Positions 1-7,656 of a stretch of DNA of 64,000 nt are shown in pieces. Source of the DNA: CBDBBY01 sp965203215. Lineage in GTDB: Bacteria; Pseudomonadota; Alphaproteobacteria; Rhodobacterales; Rhodobacteraceae. The notes under the pieces are model-generated. The model was not told the DNA's origin. It did not search any database and saw nothing but the letters and a program-made list of their open reading frames with translations. The stretch covers positions 3,782,001 through 3,846,000 of the forward strand of contig CBDBBY010000001.1 of NCBI GenBank assembly GCA_965203215.1. Direction: 5' to 3'. Position numbers and translations under genes: made by a program. Every line of letters starts with the position of its first letter. Position 1 is the first letter of the stretch.

Positions 1-35
1 CGGAGATAGATGAGACACCCCAAGCCGGTGGTTTC

Positions 36-1286
36 ATGACCCTCAACGACGAGCAAAAACCAGAACGCATGCCGCATCGGGGCCACCTTGGCTGGCGCTG
101 GTCGGCGCTTCTTGCGATGCTTTTCACCGGGCAGCTCCTGGTGGTCTGCAATATCCTGATCGTTCCTCCGATCCTGCCCTTCGTGACCCGCGACCTCGCG
201 CTGACCGCGTGGCAGACGACGGCCCTTCTGACCAGCTTTCCGGCAATAGCGTTGGCGACGAATTTCTGCATCGGCCCGATTGTCGACCGCACGGGCATTC
301 TGCATATCTTTCGCCTTGGTCTGCTGCTGGTGACGCTCTGCTTCCTGGGATCCGCCGTTGCACCCAACGGGACCGCATTGATTTTCATGCGCGTACTCAG
401 CGGGATGGCCTTCCCGATGATCGGGATGACCGCCTACGCGCTTGCGGCCGCAAACAGCCCCGGAGCGCCGGGCCGGCGGATGATCGCCATGATCAGCGGC
501 ACCGCCTCTTTCGGGCCGCTCGTGATGCTGCCCTTCGGGATGTTCTTCGCCGATACGCTCAGCTGGCGCTTTGTCTTCCTCGTCCTGGCCGTATCGGCGC
601 TGGCCACCCTCGCCGCGTCCTGGTTGATCCGCGGCCTGGAGGGCGGCACGCGGCTGGCGCGTTCCGATACCCGTACCAGGGTGACTCTGGTCGCCAATCC
701 CGAGATCCGCGCCATCCTCTTCACCTATTTTCTGCAATCGCTGGGTTTTTTCACGATCATCGCGGTCTTTCCCAGCATCATCGCCTCCGCCTATGATGAC
801 ACCACGCGGCGCATCGCAATCTTTATCTTCGGGGGGATCAGCGGCCTTGTCGGAGCTTTTCTCGTGGGCCGCATCTTCCCCAACCGTTCGCCGCTGACCC
901 TTGCGGGATGGGCGGTGACAGCGAACATCCCGATCGCGCTGGTGTTTCCGGGCGTCATCGCCAGCTACGCCGTGATCAGCTTGGTTTGGGCAGCCTTTTC
1001 GCTTCTGCGGCAGGCGGTGGTCGCGTTGCTGCTGGGCCATGGCAACAGTGTGAGCCCGCCCGCACAGCGCGCAACCTTCAACAGCCTGCTGAACGTGGCC
1101 TTCCAGCTGGGTTCGTTGACCGGGGGCTTCATTGCGGCCCAACTCTATTTCGTCGATCCCAGCTTTTGGACGCTCGCCTTGACCAGCGCCGCGGCATTTG
1201 CGGTTTCGGCCATGGCGCTCGGTCGCCGCCTCCTTGCCGCGACCGCCGCCTCCAATTCCAGATCCAGGAATAGAGACACCCAATGA
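36..1286 (+). CDS. MFS transporter
   Basis: A 416-residue major facilitator superfamily permease, expected in the inner membrane. About twelve hydrophobic segments are visible, from about residue 23 to about 398. A charged cytoplasmic loop near residues 198-215 separates two six-helix halves. The family motif between helices 2 and 3 appears as GPIVDRTG (residues 80-87). The substrate cannot be told from sequence. The stop codon overlaps an ATG (ATGA) that begins a decayed panD-like frame, so the two were probably co-transcribed. The family assignment is secure, the transport role is generic. Confidence 0.85.
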   Translation: MTLNDEQKPERMPHRGHLGWRWSALLAMLFTGQLLVVCNILIVPPILPFVTRDLALTAWQTTALLTSFPAIALATNFCIGPIVDRTGILHIFRLGLLLVTLCFLGSAVAPNGTALIFMRVLSGMAFPMIGMTAYALAAANSPGAPGRRMIAMISGTASFGPLVMLPFGMFFADTLSWRFVFLVLAVSALATLAASWLIRGLEGGTRLARSDTRTRVTLVANPEIRAILFTYFLQSLGFFTIIAVFPSIIASAYDDTTRRIAIFIFGGISGLVGAFLVGRIFPNRSPLTLAGWAVTANIPIALVFPGVIASYAVISLVWAAFSLLRQAVVALLLGHGNSVSPPAQRATFNSLLNVAFQLGSLTGGFIAAQLYFVDPSFWTLALTSAAAFAVSAMALGRRLLAATAASNSRSRNRDTQ

Positions 1287-1547
1287 AAAATTTGTTCAGG
1301 CCGAATTCCGCGGCATTTGCGTGACCGAGGCAAAGCTCAAATATCACGGTTCGATCACGCTCGACCCGGAACAGTGCTGCGAACTGGGCGTCCTGCCGCC
1401 GGAATGCGTGGATATCTGGAACAAGCATTCCGACCTATGTGATTTATGATGAGCCCGGTTCCTGCTGCGGCGTCCTGAACCGGCGCGCGGCGCGCACCTG
1501 TCAAGTCGGCGACCAGTTCACAGATCATTGTCTCCGGCTCCATCTGA
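1283..1547 (+). pseudogene. panD: Frameshifted aspartate 1-decarboxylase (PanD) remnant
   Basis: Aspartate 1-decarboxylase makes beta-alanine for pantothenate and cleaves itself at a Gly-Ser bond to create a pyruvoyl group. Here the PanD core is readable only in pieces. The start MKNLF is in one frame. A second frame holds VTEAKLKYHGSITLD, with the Gly-Ser cleavage site, then VDIWNKHS. A third frame, after an apparent deletion near 1430, holds TYVIYDEPGS and AARTCQVGDQ. A last short piece (IIVSGSI) is in yet another frame before a TGA. At least two frameshifts break it. The ATG overlaps the MFS stop. The family match is strong, so this is very probably a dead gene, though assembly error is possible. 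Confidence 0.8.
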
Positions 1548-1736
1548 GTTGTTCTGTGGCACTCCGGAAGAAATTATCACCGTCGAGAGAATACTATGAT
1601 GTGTAATTGTTGTTGATTTATTGATCGAAGTTGATATTAAAATAGAACAATAAACGAACAATACTGTAAATGACGACATGCATTGCGCAGCGAAAAATTT
1701 GAATCCGAAGTGCTGGATTGCGAGGAATGAATCCGA

Positions 1737-2054
1737 ATGCAGAGTGTAATATCTCCGAATCGCCGAGTAGGGTTTGTCGATTCAATCGTCTTTGCGTCGC
1801 TTGGCTTGCTCGCAAACGATAGGTCGCAGAACCACTTGATGGCACGGGCAGATTGGCCGAAGTGGCTGAATGATTGCGTGCATCCACTGCCAAAAATGCT
1901 TTTATGGACTGCGAAAGCATTGATTTTTTCGATGGGACGTTTGATGCAGATGCCGGACAGCTTCCGCCGCATAGCGGCGACAAAGAAGAAGGAAGTCAGG
2001 GTATTGGCCGTTCGTGAAGTGTTATCGCTCCTGCGTGTGAGACAGGCACAATGA
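1737..2054 (+). CDS. Hypothetical protein upstream of the R-M genes
   Basis: An open frame of 105 codons with no recognised family. Its stop overlaps the start of the methyltransferase gene as ATGA, the same kind of coupling seen between the methyltransferase and nuclease. That is the main reason to list it. The C-terminal third is basic. It lies in a stretch with lower GC than the flanks, and codon choice does not look strongly coding. It could be a leader for the R-M operon, a decayed control gene, or chance. Confidence 0.25.
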   Translation: MQSVISPNRRVGFVDSIVFASLGLLANDRSQNHLMARADWPKWLNDCVHPLPKMLLWTAKALIFSMGRLMQMPDSFRRIAATKKKEVRVLAVREVLSLLRVRQAQ

Positions 2055-3679
2055 TTGGGAGTGTTCCGCCCGGTCACCAGAATTGCGGGACCGAAAGCGA
2101 GCTTGCGGCCTTGACGCTGGCGCTTGGCGCGACGCAGTTCGGCGGTGCGTTGTCGAAAGCCGAAATCGCACTGTGCAGGACCGCATCTGAAATATCGGTT
2201 TCTCCAGAAATAGTTGCTGATCATCGGAACGGGATTATCGCCGGCAGAGATCCGCTTGGCGATGCTTTCTCCGCGCTCCGGTCTCCGGATGTGCGCCGCG
2301 AACTGGGAGCGACCTACACTCCGGCGCAAATTGTGCAGACCATGGTCAGATGGGCGGCGGCTGCGCACTCCCCTTGCCGGGTTGTAGATCCCGGTGTCGG
2401 CTCAGCGCGCTTCCTTGCCAGTGCGGGAATGCTGTTTCCAAAGGCGGAACTGGTCGGAATCGACGTTGATCCTCTGGCGACTCTGATCGCCCGAGCGAAC
2501 CTCGCCGTAAACGGCTTGGGCGCTCAAGCGCGAATAATTCTTGGAGATTACCGCCAGTTCACCGAACGGGTGGATGGCAACACCCTCTACATCGGGAACC
2601 CGCCTTATGTGCGGCACCACCTTATCGCATTGAAGTGGAAGAAATGGCTGGCGGCAGAGGCGGCAAAACTTGGTTTGACGGCCAGCCAGCTCGCTGGGCT
2701 TCATGTTCATTTCTTTCTTGCAACCGCGCGCAACGCGAAGGCTGGAGATTTCGGTTCTTTCATTACGTCGTCCGAGTGGCTGGACGTGAATTACGGCGCG
2801 CTGATTCGTTCCCTGATGCTGGGCAGGCTAGGCGGCCGAAGCATCACCGTAATCGATCCGAAGGCTCAGCCGTTTCCGGATGCCGCTTCGACCGCCGTCA
2901 TCGTGACATTTGAGATCGGTGCGAAACCGAAGTCGGTTTATTTCAGGCGCGTCGAAGACCTTTCTGCTTTGGGTGAAACAGGGAAGGGACGGCAGGTTGA
3001 CCATGACAATCTGGCGGCAAATCACCGTTGGTCGCACCTCACGCGCAGTTCCGAGAAACCTCCGGAAGGATATGTCGAATTGGGTGAGATTTGCCGCGTT
3101 CATCGTGGCGCTGTCACTGGAGCCAATAGCGTTTGGATCGCCGGGGCTCACAGCGCCGGCTTGCCTGATACGGTTCTGTTTCCGACGATCACGCGGGCAC
3201 GCGAGGTTCTGGATGCAGACGGGCTTTTGGATGATTCACGCAAATTGCGCCGCGTAATCGACCTGCCTGCTGATTTGGACGAACTTGAAATGCCAGAGCG
3301 CAAAGTTGTGATGAATTTCCTCAAGGTCGCGAAGGCCATGGGAGCAAAGAAAGGTTATGTCGCCCGCCACCGAAAGGCTTGGTGGTCTGTCGGACTCCGC
3401 GCAGCTGCGCCGATCATCTCAACTTATATGGCTCGCCGCCCTCCGGGTTTCATCGTCAACAAGGCGTCGGCCCGGCACATCAATATTGCGCATGGCCTCT
3501 ATCCGCGAGACCCGCTCAGCGAAACAGCGCTGAAAACGCTGGTTTCCTATCTTCAGACCAATGTATCCCAAAGCTCTGGAAGAACTTATGCCGGCGGTCT
3601 TACTAAATTTGAACCCAAAGAAATGGAACGATTGATCGTTCCTGGTTCTTCGCTTCTGTCGGCTGGAGTGACCAATTGA
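2051..3679 (+). CDS. Adenine-specific DNA methyltransferase of a XamI-type R-M system
   Basis: A 542-residue N6-adenine methyltransferase that would protect host DNA from the neighbouring nuclease. The SAM-binding motif I region is at about residues 111-122 (VVDPGVGSARFL) and the catalytic motif IV is NPPY at 183-186. The order motif I then NPPY, followed by a long C-terminal target-recognition half, fits the gamma-type class. Its stop overlaps the TTG start of the nuclease gene (TTGA), so translation is probably coupled. By its pairing with a XamI-like nuclease the likely target is GTCGAC, which is inferred rather than read from this protein. Confidence 0.87.
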   Translation: MIGSVPPGHQNCGTESELAALTLALGATQFGGALSKAEIALCRTASEISVSPEIVADHRNGIIAGRDPLGDAFSALRSPDVRRELGATYTPAQIVQTMVRWAAAAHSPCRVVDPGVGSARFLASAGMLFPKAELVGIDVDPLATLIARANLAVNGLGAQARIILGDYRQFTERVDGNTLYIGNPPYVRHHLIALKWKKWLAAEAAKLGLTASQLAGLHVHFFLATARNAKAGDFGSFITSSEWLDVNYGALIRSLMLGRLGGRSITVIDPKAQPFPDAASTAVIVTFEIGAKPKSVYFRRVEDLSALGETGKGRQVDHDNLAANHRWSHLTRSSEKPPEGYVELGEICRVHRGAVTGANSVWIAGAHSAGLPDTVLFPTITRAREVLDADGLLDDSRKLRRVIDLPADLDELEMPERKVVMNFLKVAKAMGAKKGYVARHRKAWWSVGLRAAAPIISTYMARRPPGFIVNKASARHINIAHGLYPRDPLSETALKTLVSYLQTNVSQSSGRTYAGGLTKFEPKEMERLIVPGSSLLSAGVTN

Positions 3680-4599
3680 TTGATCCGCCTTTTTGGGAAG
3701 ACGAACAGCTTGATGCTGATCGCTCAAGGGCAATTGCCGCGTTCTCAAAAGAGCGTCTTGAAGAACCGTTGGAAGACTATCTCAAAGCGTTCGATGAGTA
3801 TCTTGGACATATTGAGGAATTTTTGAAGTCCACAGCCAATTTGAGGTCCATAAACCGCGAAACGGCGCTGGATGTGCTGAGTAATCCTCGGCTGCTGGAC
3901 GTCTTTCGCTATCTGGCAGGCCCGCCAATTTCTGAAGACGACTTGAAAGTTCTGGCCGATGCCCCGTCCCTTGCACGTAGCAATCTTGAAAAGAATCCTG
4001 ACTTACTGAAGCGCCTATTGAAGGTCGTGCAAAAAGTGCTGGATTTTCGACGCTTCGTGTGGATGGCCGAAGACCGGGAACCGACCGAAGCGGAACGCAG
4101 CGCGGCGGTTCTGGCCTCTGCCGCATTGATGGCTGCCAGCCGGACACAGACTCGAAGGCGCAATATTGGAAAAGACAAGCAAGAAAGGCAACTGAAAGAA
4201 GCACTCGCTGAGTTGGGATTCACCGAGGTGTCATCTCGGAAAATCCAAACGATCTCTCATGCGCCTGCACCCGGCGAGTTTTGCGGCGAGAGCATGTTTG
4301 GGAACCGGAAAGGCGACATTATCGTTCGACTTTGGGATGATCGGGTGATGCCGATAGAATGCAAGGTTTCGAACTCTTCGACCAACTCGGTTAAGCGGCT
4401 GAACAATGATGCAGCAGTAAAGGCCGTAAGCTGGAAAACCGACTTTGGCCGACGGCAGGTTGTGCCAAGCGTCGTGCTCAGCGGTGTCTACAAGCTCCAC
4501 AATCTGCGGGATGCTCAAGATCGCGGGCTGACGCTGTTTTGGGCGCACGATTTAGCGCAACTGACGGGCTGGATATCAAAAACCAAGGAAAATCATTAG
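3676..4599 (+). CDS. XamI family type II restriction endonuclease
   Basis: A 307-residue protein matching the XamI restriction endonuclease family along its whole length. Visible landmarks are PPFWEDEQLDADR at the N-terminus, RYLAGPPISEDDLK at about 78-91, and a PD-(D/E)xK type active site with Asp214 (RKGDIIVRLWD) and Glu228-Cys-Lys230 (PIECKVSNSSTNSVKRL). Founding member XamI cuts GTCGAC, so this enzyme likely does the same, but specificity was not tested here. The TTG start is chosen because it overlaps the methyltransferase stop. It forms a two-gene R-M operon. Confidence 0.92.
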   Translation: MIDPPFWEDEQLDADRSRAIAAFSKERLEEPLEDYLKAFDEYLGHIEEFLKSTANLRSINRETALDVLSNPRLLDVFRYLAGPPISEDDLKVLADAPSLARSNLEKNPDLLKRLLKVVQKVLDFRRFVWMAEDREPTEAERSAAVLASAALMAASRTQTRRRNIGKDKQERQLKEALAELGFTEVSSRKIQTISHAPAPGEFCGESMFGNRKGDIIVRLWDDRVMPIECKVSNSSTNSVKRLNNDAAVKAVSWKTDFGRRQVVPSVVLSGVYKLHNLRDAQDRGLTLFWAHDLAQLTGWISKTKENH

Positions 4600-4719
4600 T
4601 CGCGTCCAGTTCCTGCGGAATTTCGGCAGCACGAACAATGAGCAAAAGTTCCAATTCCACCGAGCAGCGTTCAAGTTGCAATGCAGTTTATCAGAGCAAT
4701 CAAATATCCCGAAAAATGA

Positions 4720-4796
4720 TGGCGGCCCCGACAGGATTCGAACCTGTGGCCTACCGCTTAGGAGGCGGTCGCTCTATCCATCTGAGCTACGAGGCC
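4720..4796 (-). tRNA. tRNA-Arg (anticodon CCT)
   Basis: Read on the minus strand, the sequence folds into a cloverleaf. The acceptor arms GGCCTCG and CGGGGCC pair over seven positions with one G-U. The T arm contains GGTTCGAATCC, and the anticodon loop CTCCTAA gives anticodon CCT (Arg, codon AGG). A 3' CCA is encoded at 4722-4720. It sits just downstream of the R-M operon, on the opposite strand. Confidence 0.95.
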
Positions 4797-5102
4797 GAAC
4801 TTGACGCGGCGATCCATGCCGCAGGAATGCCCCTACCGCAAATTGCCGAATGTTTGAAGACCGCATGTGTCACTCGGCATCGCAAAGGCACTTGCCGACC
4901 GTTGGCTTCAATCTGAATCTCGGCCCAATATTGGCTGCGGCACTTCGATTTGGTCATTGCGGCGGGATCAAATCGGCTTCGGTCCGAAAACTCCCGCTGC
5001 TCCGTCCGAATCCTGCAGGGTTGCATAGCTTGATCAGGCAAGACCATCCGGCAAACCGGTCAACAAGAGAGCAGGCGCGGGCCAGCGTTCCGTGCCGAGA
5101 GG
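4797..5102. other. Gene-free spacer
   Basis: About 300 bases between tRNA-Arg and the first small membrane protein gene. I see no credible coding frame, RNA fold or repeat here. It contains the upstream region of the tRNA gene (minus strand) and the 3' flank of the membrane protein gene. Confidence 0.5.
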
Positions 5103-5648
5103 TCACGAGCGCTTGTTGAGCGGCTCAAAGTTCTGAACTTCCTTTTCGATTGTTTGCTCAACAGATTGATCGTTGATCACGTCGAGAACTCGTCTTTTGA
5201 AGGCTCTTTCGGCCAGATCCTCCTTGAACCCCAGAATGCCGCCGATCAATGGAATAATGATCTTCGCCAGCCCGCCGAACAAAAATCCGATGACCGGAAT
5301 GGCTGAAACCAGCGCAGCGATGACAGCGCCGAACGCCAGCCCGATGGCCAAATTCGGATACAGCTTCACCAGATGCAATATGAAGTCGAATATTTTTCTG
5401 CCAATCCGAAAAATTTTGTTTCCGATCCTTATCGTGGCCTGGGCGAACGTTTGGAGCTTCTTCCAGAATTTGGCCTTCTGGTCCGCTGAAATGTCCTGCT
5501 TCTCGATATACCTCCTGACGGCGCTTTCGGGGTTCTTGTTTTCAGGAAAATGGAAGGTCTCAAGAAACTTCAAATCATCCTGCTGCAGACCGTCGACTTC
5601 TGCCTCGATCTTCTCTTTCGTTTCAGGATCCTCAGCGATTACCTTCAT
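5103..5648 (-). CDS. Hypothetical membrane protein, paralogue 1
   Basis: A protein of about 181 residues with no recognised family. The N-terminal half is charged and soluble (MKVIAEDPETKEKIEAEV and following). A hydrophobic, Gly-rich stretch of about 45 residues follows, likely two membrane spans joined by GFLFGG, and then a charged tail. The start is set at the internal ATG at 5648 because it aligns with the start of the neighbouring paralogue and has an AAGGA ribosome site. An upstream ATG at 5708 would give 201 residues. It is a tandem duplicate of the gene at 5787-6359. Confidence 0.65.
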   Translation of the reverse strand: MKVIAEDPETKEKIEAEVDGLQQDDLKFLETFHFPENKNPESAVRRYIEKQDISADQKAKFWKKLQTFAQATIRIGNKIFRIGRKIFDFILHLVKLYPNLAIGLAFGAVIAALVSAIPVIGFLFGGLAKIIIPLIGGILGFKEDLAERAFKRRVLDVINDQSVEQTIEKEVQNFEPLNKRS

Positions 5649-5786
5649 CTCTTGTTCCTTCGGTTTCGTGTTCTTTTCCGCGGTCGGCTTTGATCTCGTC
5701 TCAATCATGCCCGTCTTGATTGCGCTGCGGCGGTCTGCATCACCTGCTCCTTCGGCAGCTTATAGGAAGCGGCCGGGTTGTTTGCA

Positions 5787-6359
5787 TCACGTGTCGCCTT
5801 TCTGTCCCGAGGGTCCTGAACGGGAGTTGAGCGGCCCGTAGCTTTGCACTTCCTTTTCGATCATGTCCTTCATCTCGGGGTCATTGATCGCATCGAAGAA
5901 CCGGTTCCTGTAGCCTTTGGCGCCGAGATCTTCCTTGTATCCGAGAATGCCGCCGATCAACGGCAAAATCACGGTCGCCAATCCGCCGAATACGAATCCG
6001 AGTACAGGAATGGCGGCAACCAGCGAAGCCACGACAGCGCCAAGAGCGACGCCGATTGTCGTGCGGGGATAATTTTTGGCCAAATGCAATACAAAGTCGA
6101 ACATCTTTCTGCCGATCAGGACTGCTTTCTTCCCGATCCACAGTGTGACTCGGGCAAATTTTTGCAGCTTCTTCCAGATTTGGGCTTTCTGGTCGGCAGG
6201 GATGTCTTGATTCTCGATGTACTTGCGAACAGCTTTTTCGGGGTTTTTGTTTCCCGGAAAATGCAACGTTTCAAGATTTTTCAGGTCGTCTTGATTCAAA
6301 TCAGCGATTTCTGCTTCGAATCTCTCATTTGTTTCGGGGTTTTCTGCGGCTATCTTCAT
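5787..6359 (-). CDS. Hypothetical membrane protein, paralogue 2
   Basis: A 190-residue protein aligning end to end with the next gene downstream. Shared blocks include DDLK.LET.HFP.NKNPE.AVR.YIE.QDI.ADQKA and the hydrophobic segment GAVVASLVAAIPVLGFVFGG with PLIGGILG after it. Both have a soluble acidic N-terminal domain and a paired membrane hairpin near the C-terminal third. Gene order and spacing (about 140 bases between coding parts) point to a tandem duplication. The function is unknown. The 215 bases between this gene and selU on the other strand would hold both promoters. Confidence 0.65.
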   Translation of the reverse strand: MKIAAENPETNERFEAEIADLNQDDLKNLETLHFPGNKNPEKAVRKYIENQDIPADQKAQIWKKLQKFARVTLWIGKKAVLIGRKMFDFVLHLAKNYPRTTIGVALGAVVASLVAAIPVLGFVFGGLATVILPLIGGILGYKEDLGAKGYRNRFFDAINDPEMKDMIEKEVQSYGPLNSRSGPSGQKGDT

Positions 6360-6574
6360 TTTCTGCGTTCTTGAGTGATTGCGTCCGTGTCCGGCAGCCG
6401 GGCGCTGCGGACTTCAGCGCATGCATTGCGAGCGCTTGCGGTCGGCGGATCGGAGGTCAGCGAAGCCTTCCCGCCCGTCGGCGCATGCTTGTTGCGCCGT
6501 TTCGGCTGGTTCGGCACGTTGTGTTGCTTGGTCGGCACCATGTATCTTAGGTAGTTCCTCGGAAAGCCCTGTCA

Positions 6575-7645
6575 ATGCACTTTGCACCAAAATCAGTATC
6601 CGATTTTTTGCGCATGCCCTTCGACGAAGTGATCGACGTAAGGGCCCCGGCGGAATTCGCGGAGGATCGCATACCAGGTGCCATAAATCTTCCCGTCCTG
6701 AACGATGAAGAGCGGTCGCGGGTTGGAACGATCTATACGCGCCAAAGCAAATTCGATGGACGACGCATCGGTGCCGCGATGGCTTCCCGCAACATCGCCG
6801 CGCATTTGGAAACGCATTTTGCAGACAAGGACGGAAGCTGCGCGCCGCTCGTGTATTGCTGGCGGGGCGGAATGAGGTCGGGAGCGCTATGCGAGGTTCT
6901 TTCGCGGGTAGGGTGGAAAGCGGAGACTCTTGTCGGCGGATATCGAAGCTACCGAAAGCTCGTTTCCAAGTATCTTTATGAAGTTCCATTTCCTGCCAAG
7001 GCCGTGCTTCTCGACGGCAACACCGGCACGGGCAAGACCGAAATCTTGGCCTTGCTTCAACGCAATGGCGTCCAGACCGTCGACTTGGAATGCTTGGCGA
7101 ACCACTGCGGATCGCTGTTCGGCGCAAAGCGAGAGCCGCAGCCCTCGCAGAAATCCTTCGAGAGTTCGCTGGCTTGGGAGATCGCGTCTTTGGATCCCGG
7201 CCGCCCGGTCGTCATTGAAGCTGAATCAAGCAAAGTGGGAGATCGCATCATTCCTCCGACGATGTGGCGAGCGATGCAATCGGCGCACAGGATTGAGATC
7301 AAAGCGAGTCAAGCGGACAGGGCGGAGTATCTGGTCGCCCGTTTTGAACCGGTCCGAACCGACGGGCCGCGGATAAAGCGAATTATCGAAAGCCTTCGCC
7401 CCTATCATTCGGGAAATGCGATCTCGGAATGGCTGGCTCTCGCGGACTCCGGCGAATTTTGCCCGCTCGCGGAACAACTGATCGAACGCCATTACGACCC
7501 GCGCTACGCCAAGCACAGGGACGCTTGCCGAAGCAAGATGAAACGCTCAATCGAATTGAAGGACATGTCTCGCGGCAGCCTCGAAACAGCTGCCGCAAGC
7601 GTTGCGGCTGCAGTTGATGAATTGCACCCCCGGCCGCCCGGTTGA
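6575..7645 (+). CDS. selU: tRNA 2-selenouridine synthase
   Basis: SelU (also MnmH, YbbB) converts 2-thiouridine at the wobble position of certain tRNAs to 2-selenouridine using selenophosphate. The 356-residue protein has the N-terminal rhodanese domain with catalytic Cys95 in YCWRGGMRS and a P-loop GNTGTGKT at 148-155 in the C-terminal half, the fixed layout of the family. It lies tail to tail, 11 bases away, with the selD fusion that makes its selenium donor, so the pathway is physically linked. Confidence 0.93.
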   Translation: MHFAPKSVSDFLRMPFDEVIDVRAPAEFAEDRIPGAINLPVLNDEERSRVGTIYTRQSKFDGRRIGAAMASRNIAAHLETHFADKDGSCAPLVYCWRGGMRSGALCEVLSRVGWKAETLVGGYRSYRKLVSKYLYEVPFPAKAVLLDGNTGTGKTEILALLQRNGVQTVDLECLANHCGSLFGAKREPQPSQKSFESSLAWEIASLDPGRPVVIEAESSKVGDRIIPPTMWRAMQSAHRIEIKASQADRAEYLVARFEPVRTDGPRIKRIIESLRPYHSGNAISEWLALADSGEFCPLAEQLIERHYDPRYAKHRDACRSKMKRSIELKDMSRGSLETAAASVAAAVDELHPRPPG

Positions 7646-7656
7646 TTTGTTTGCGC

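Noticed and set aside
4539..4916. Plus-strand frame containing APTGFEPVAYRL
   Set aside because: It is a translation of the antisense of tRNA-Arg, a well-known artefact.
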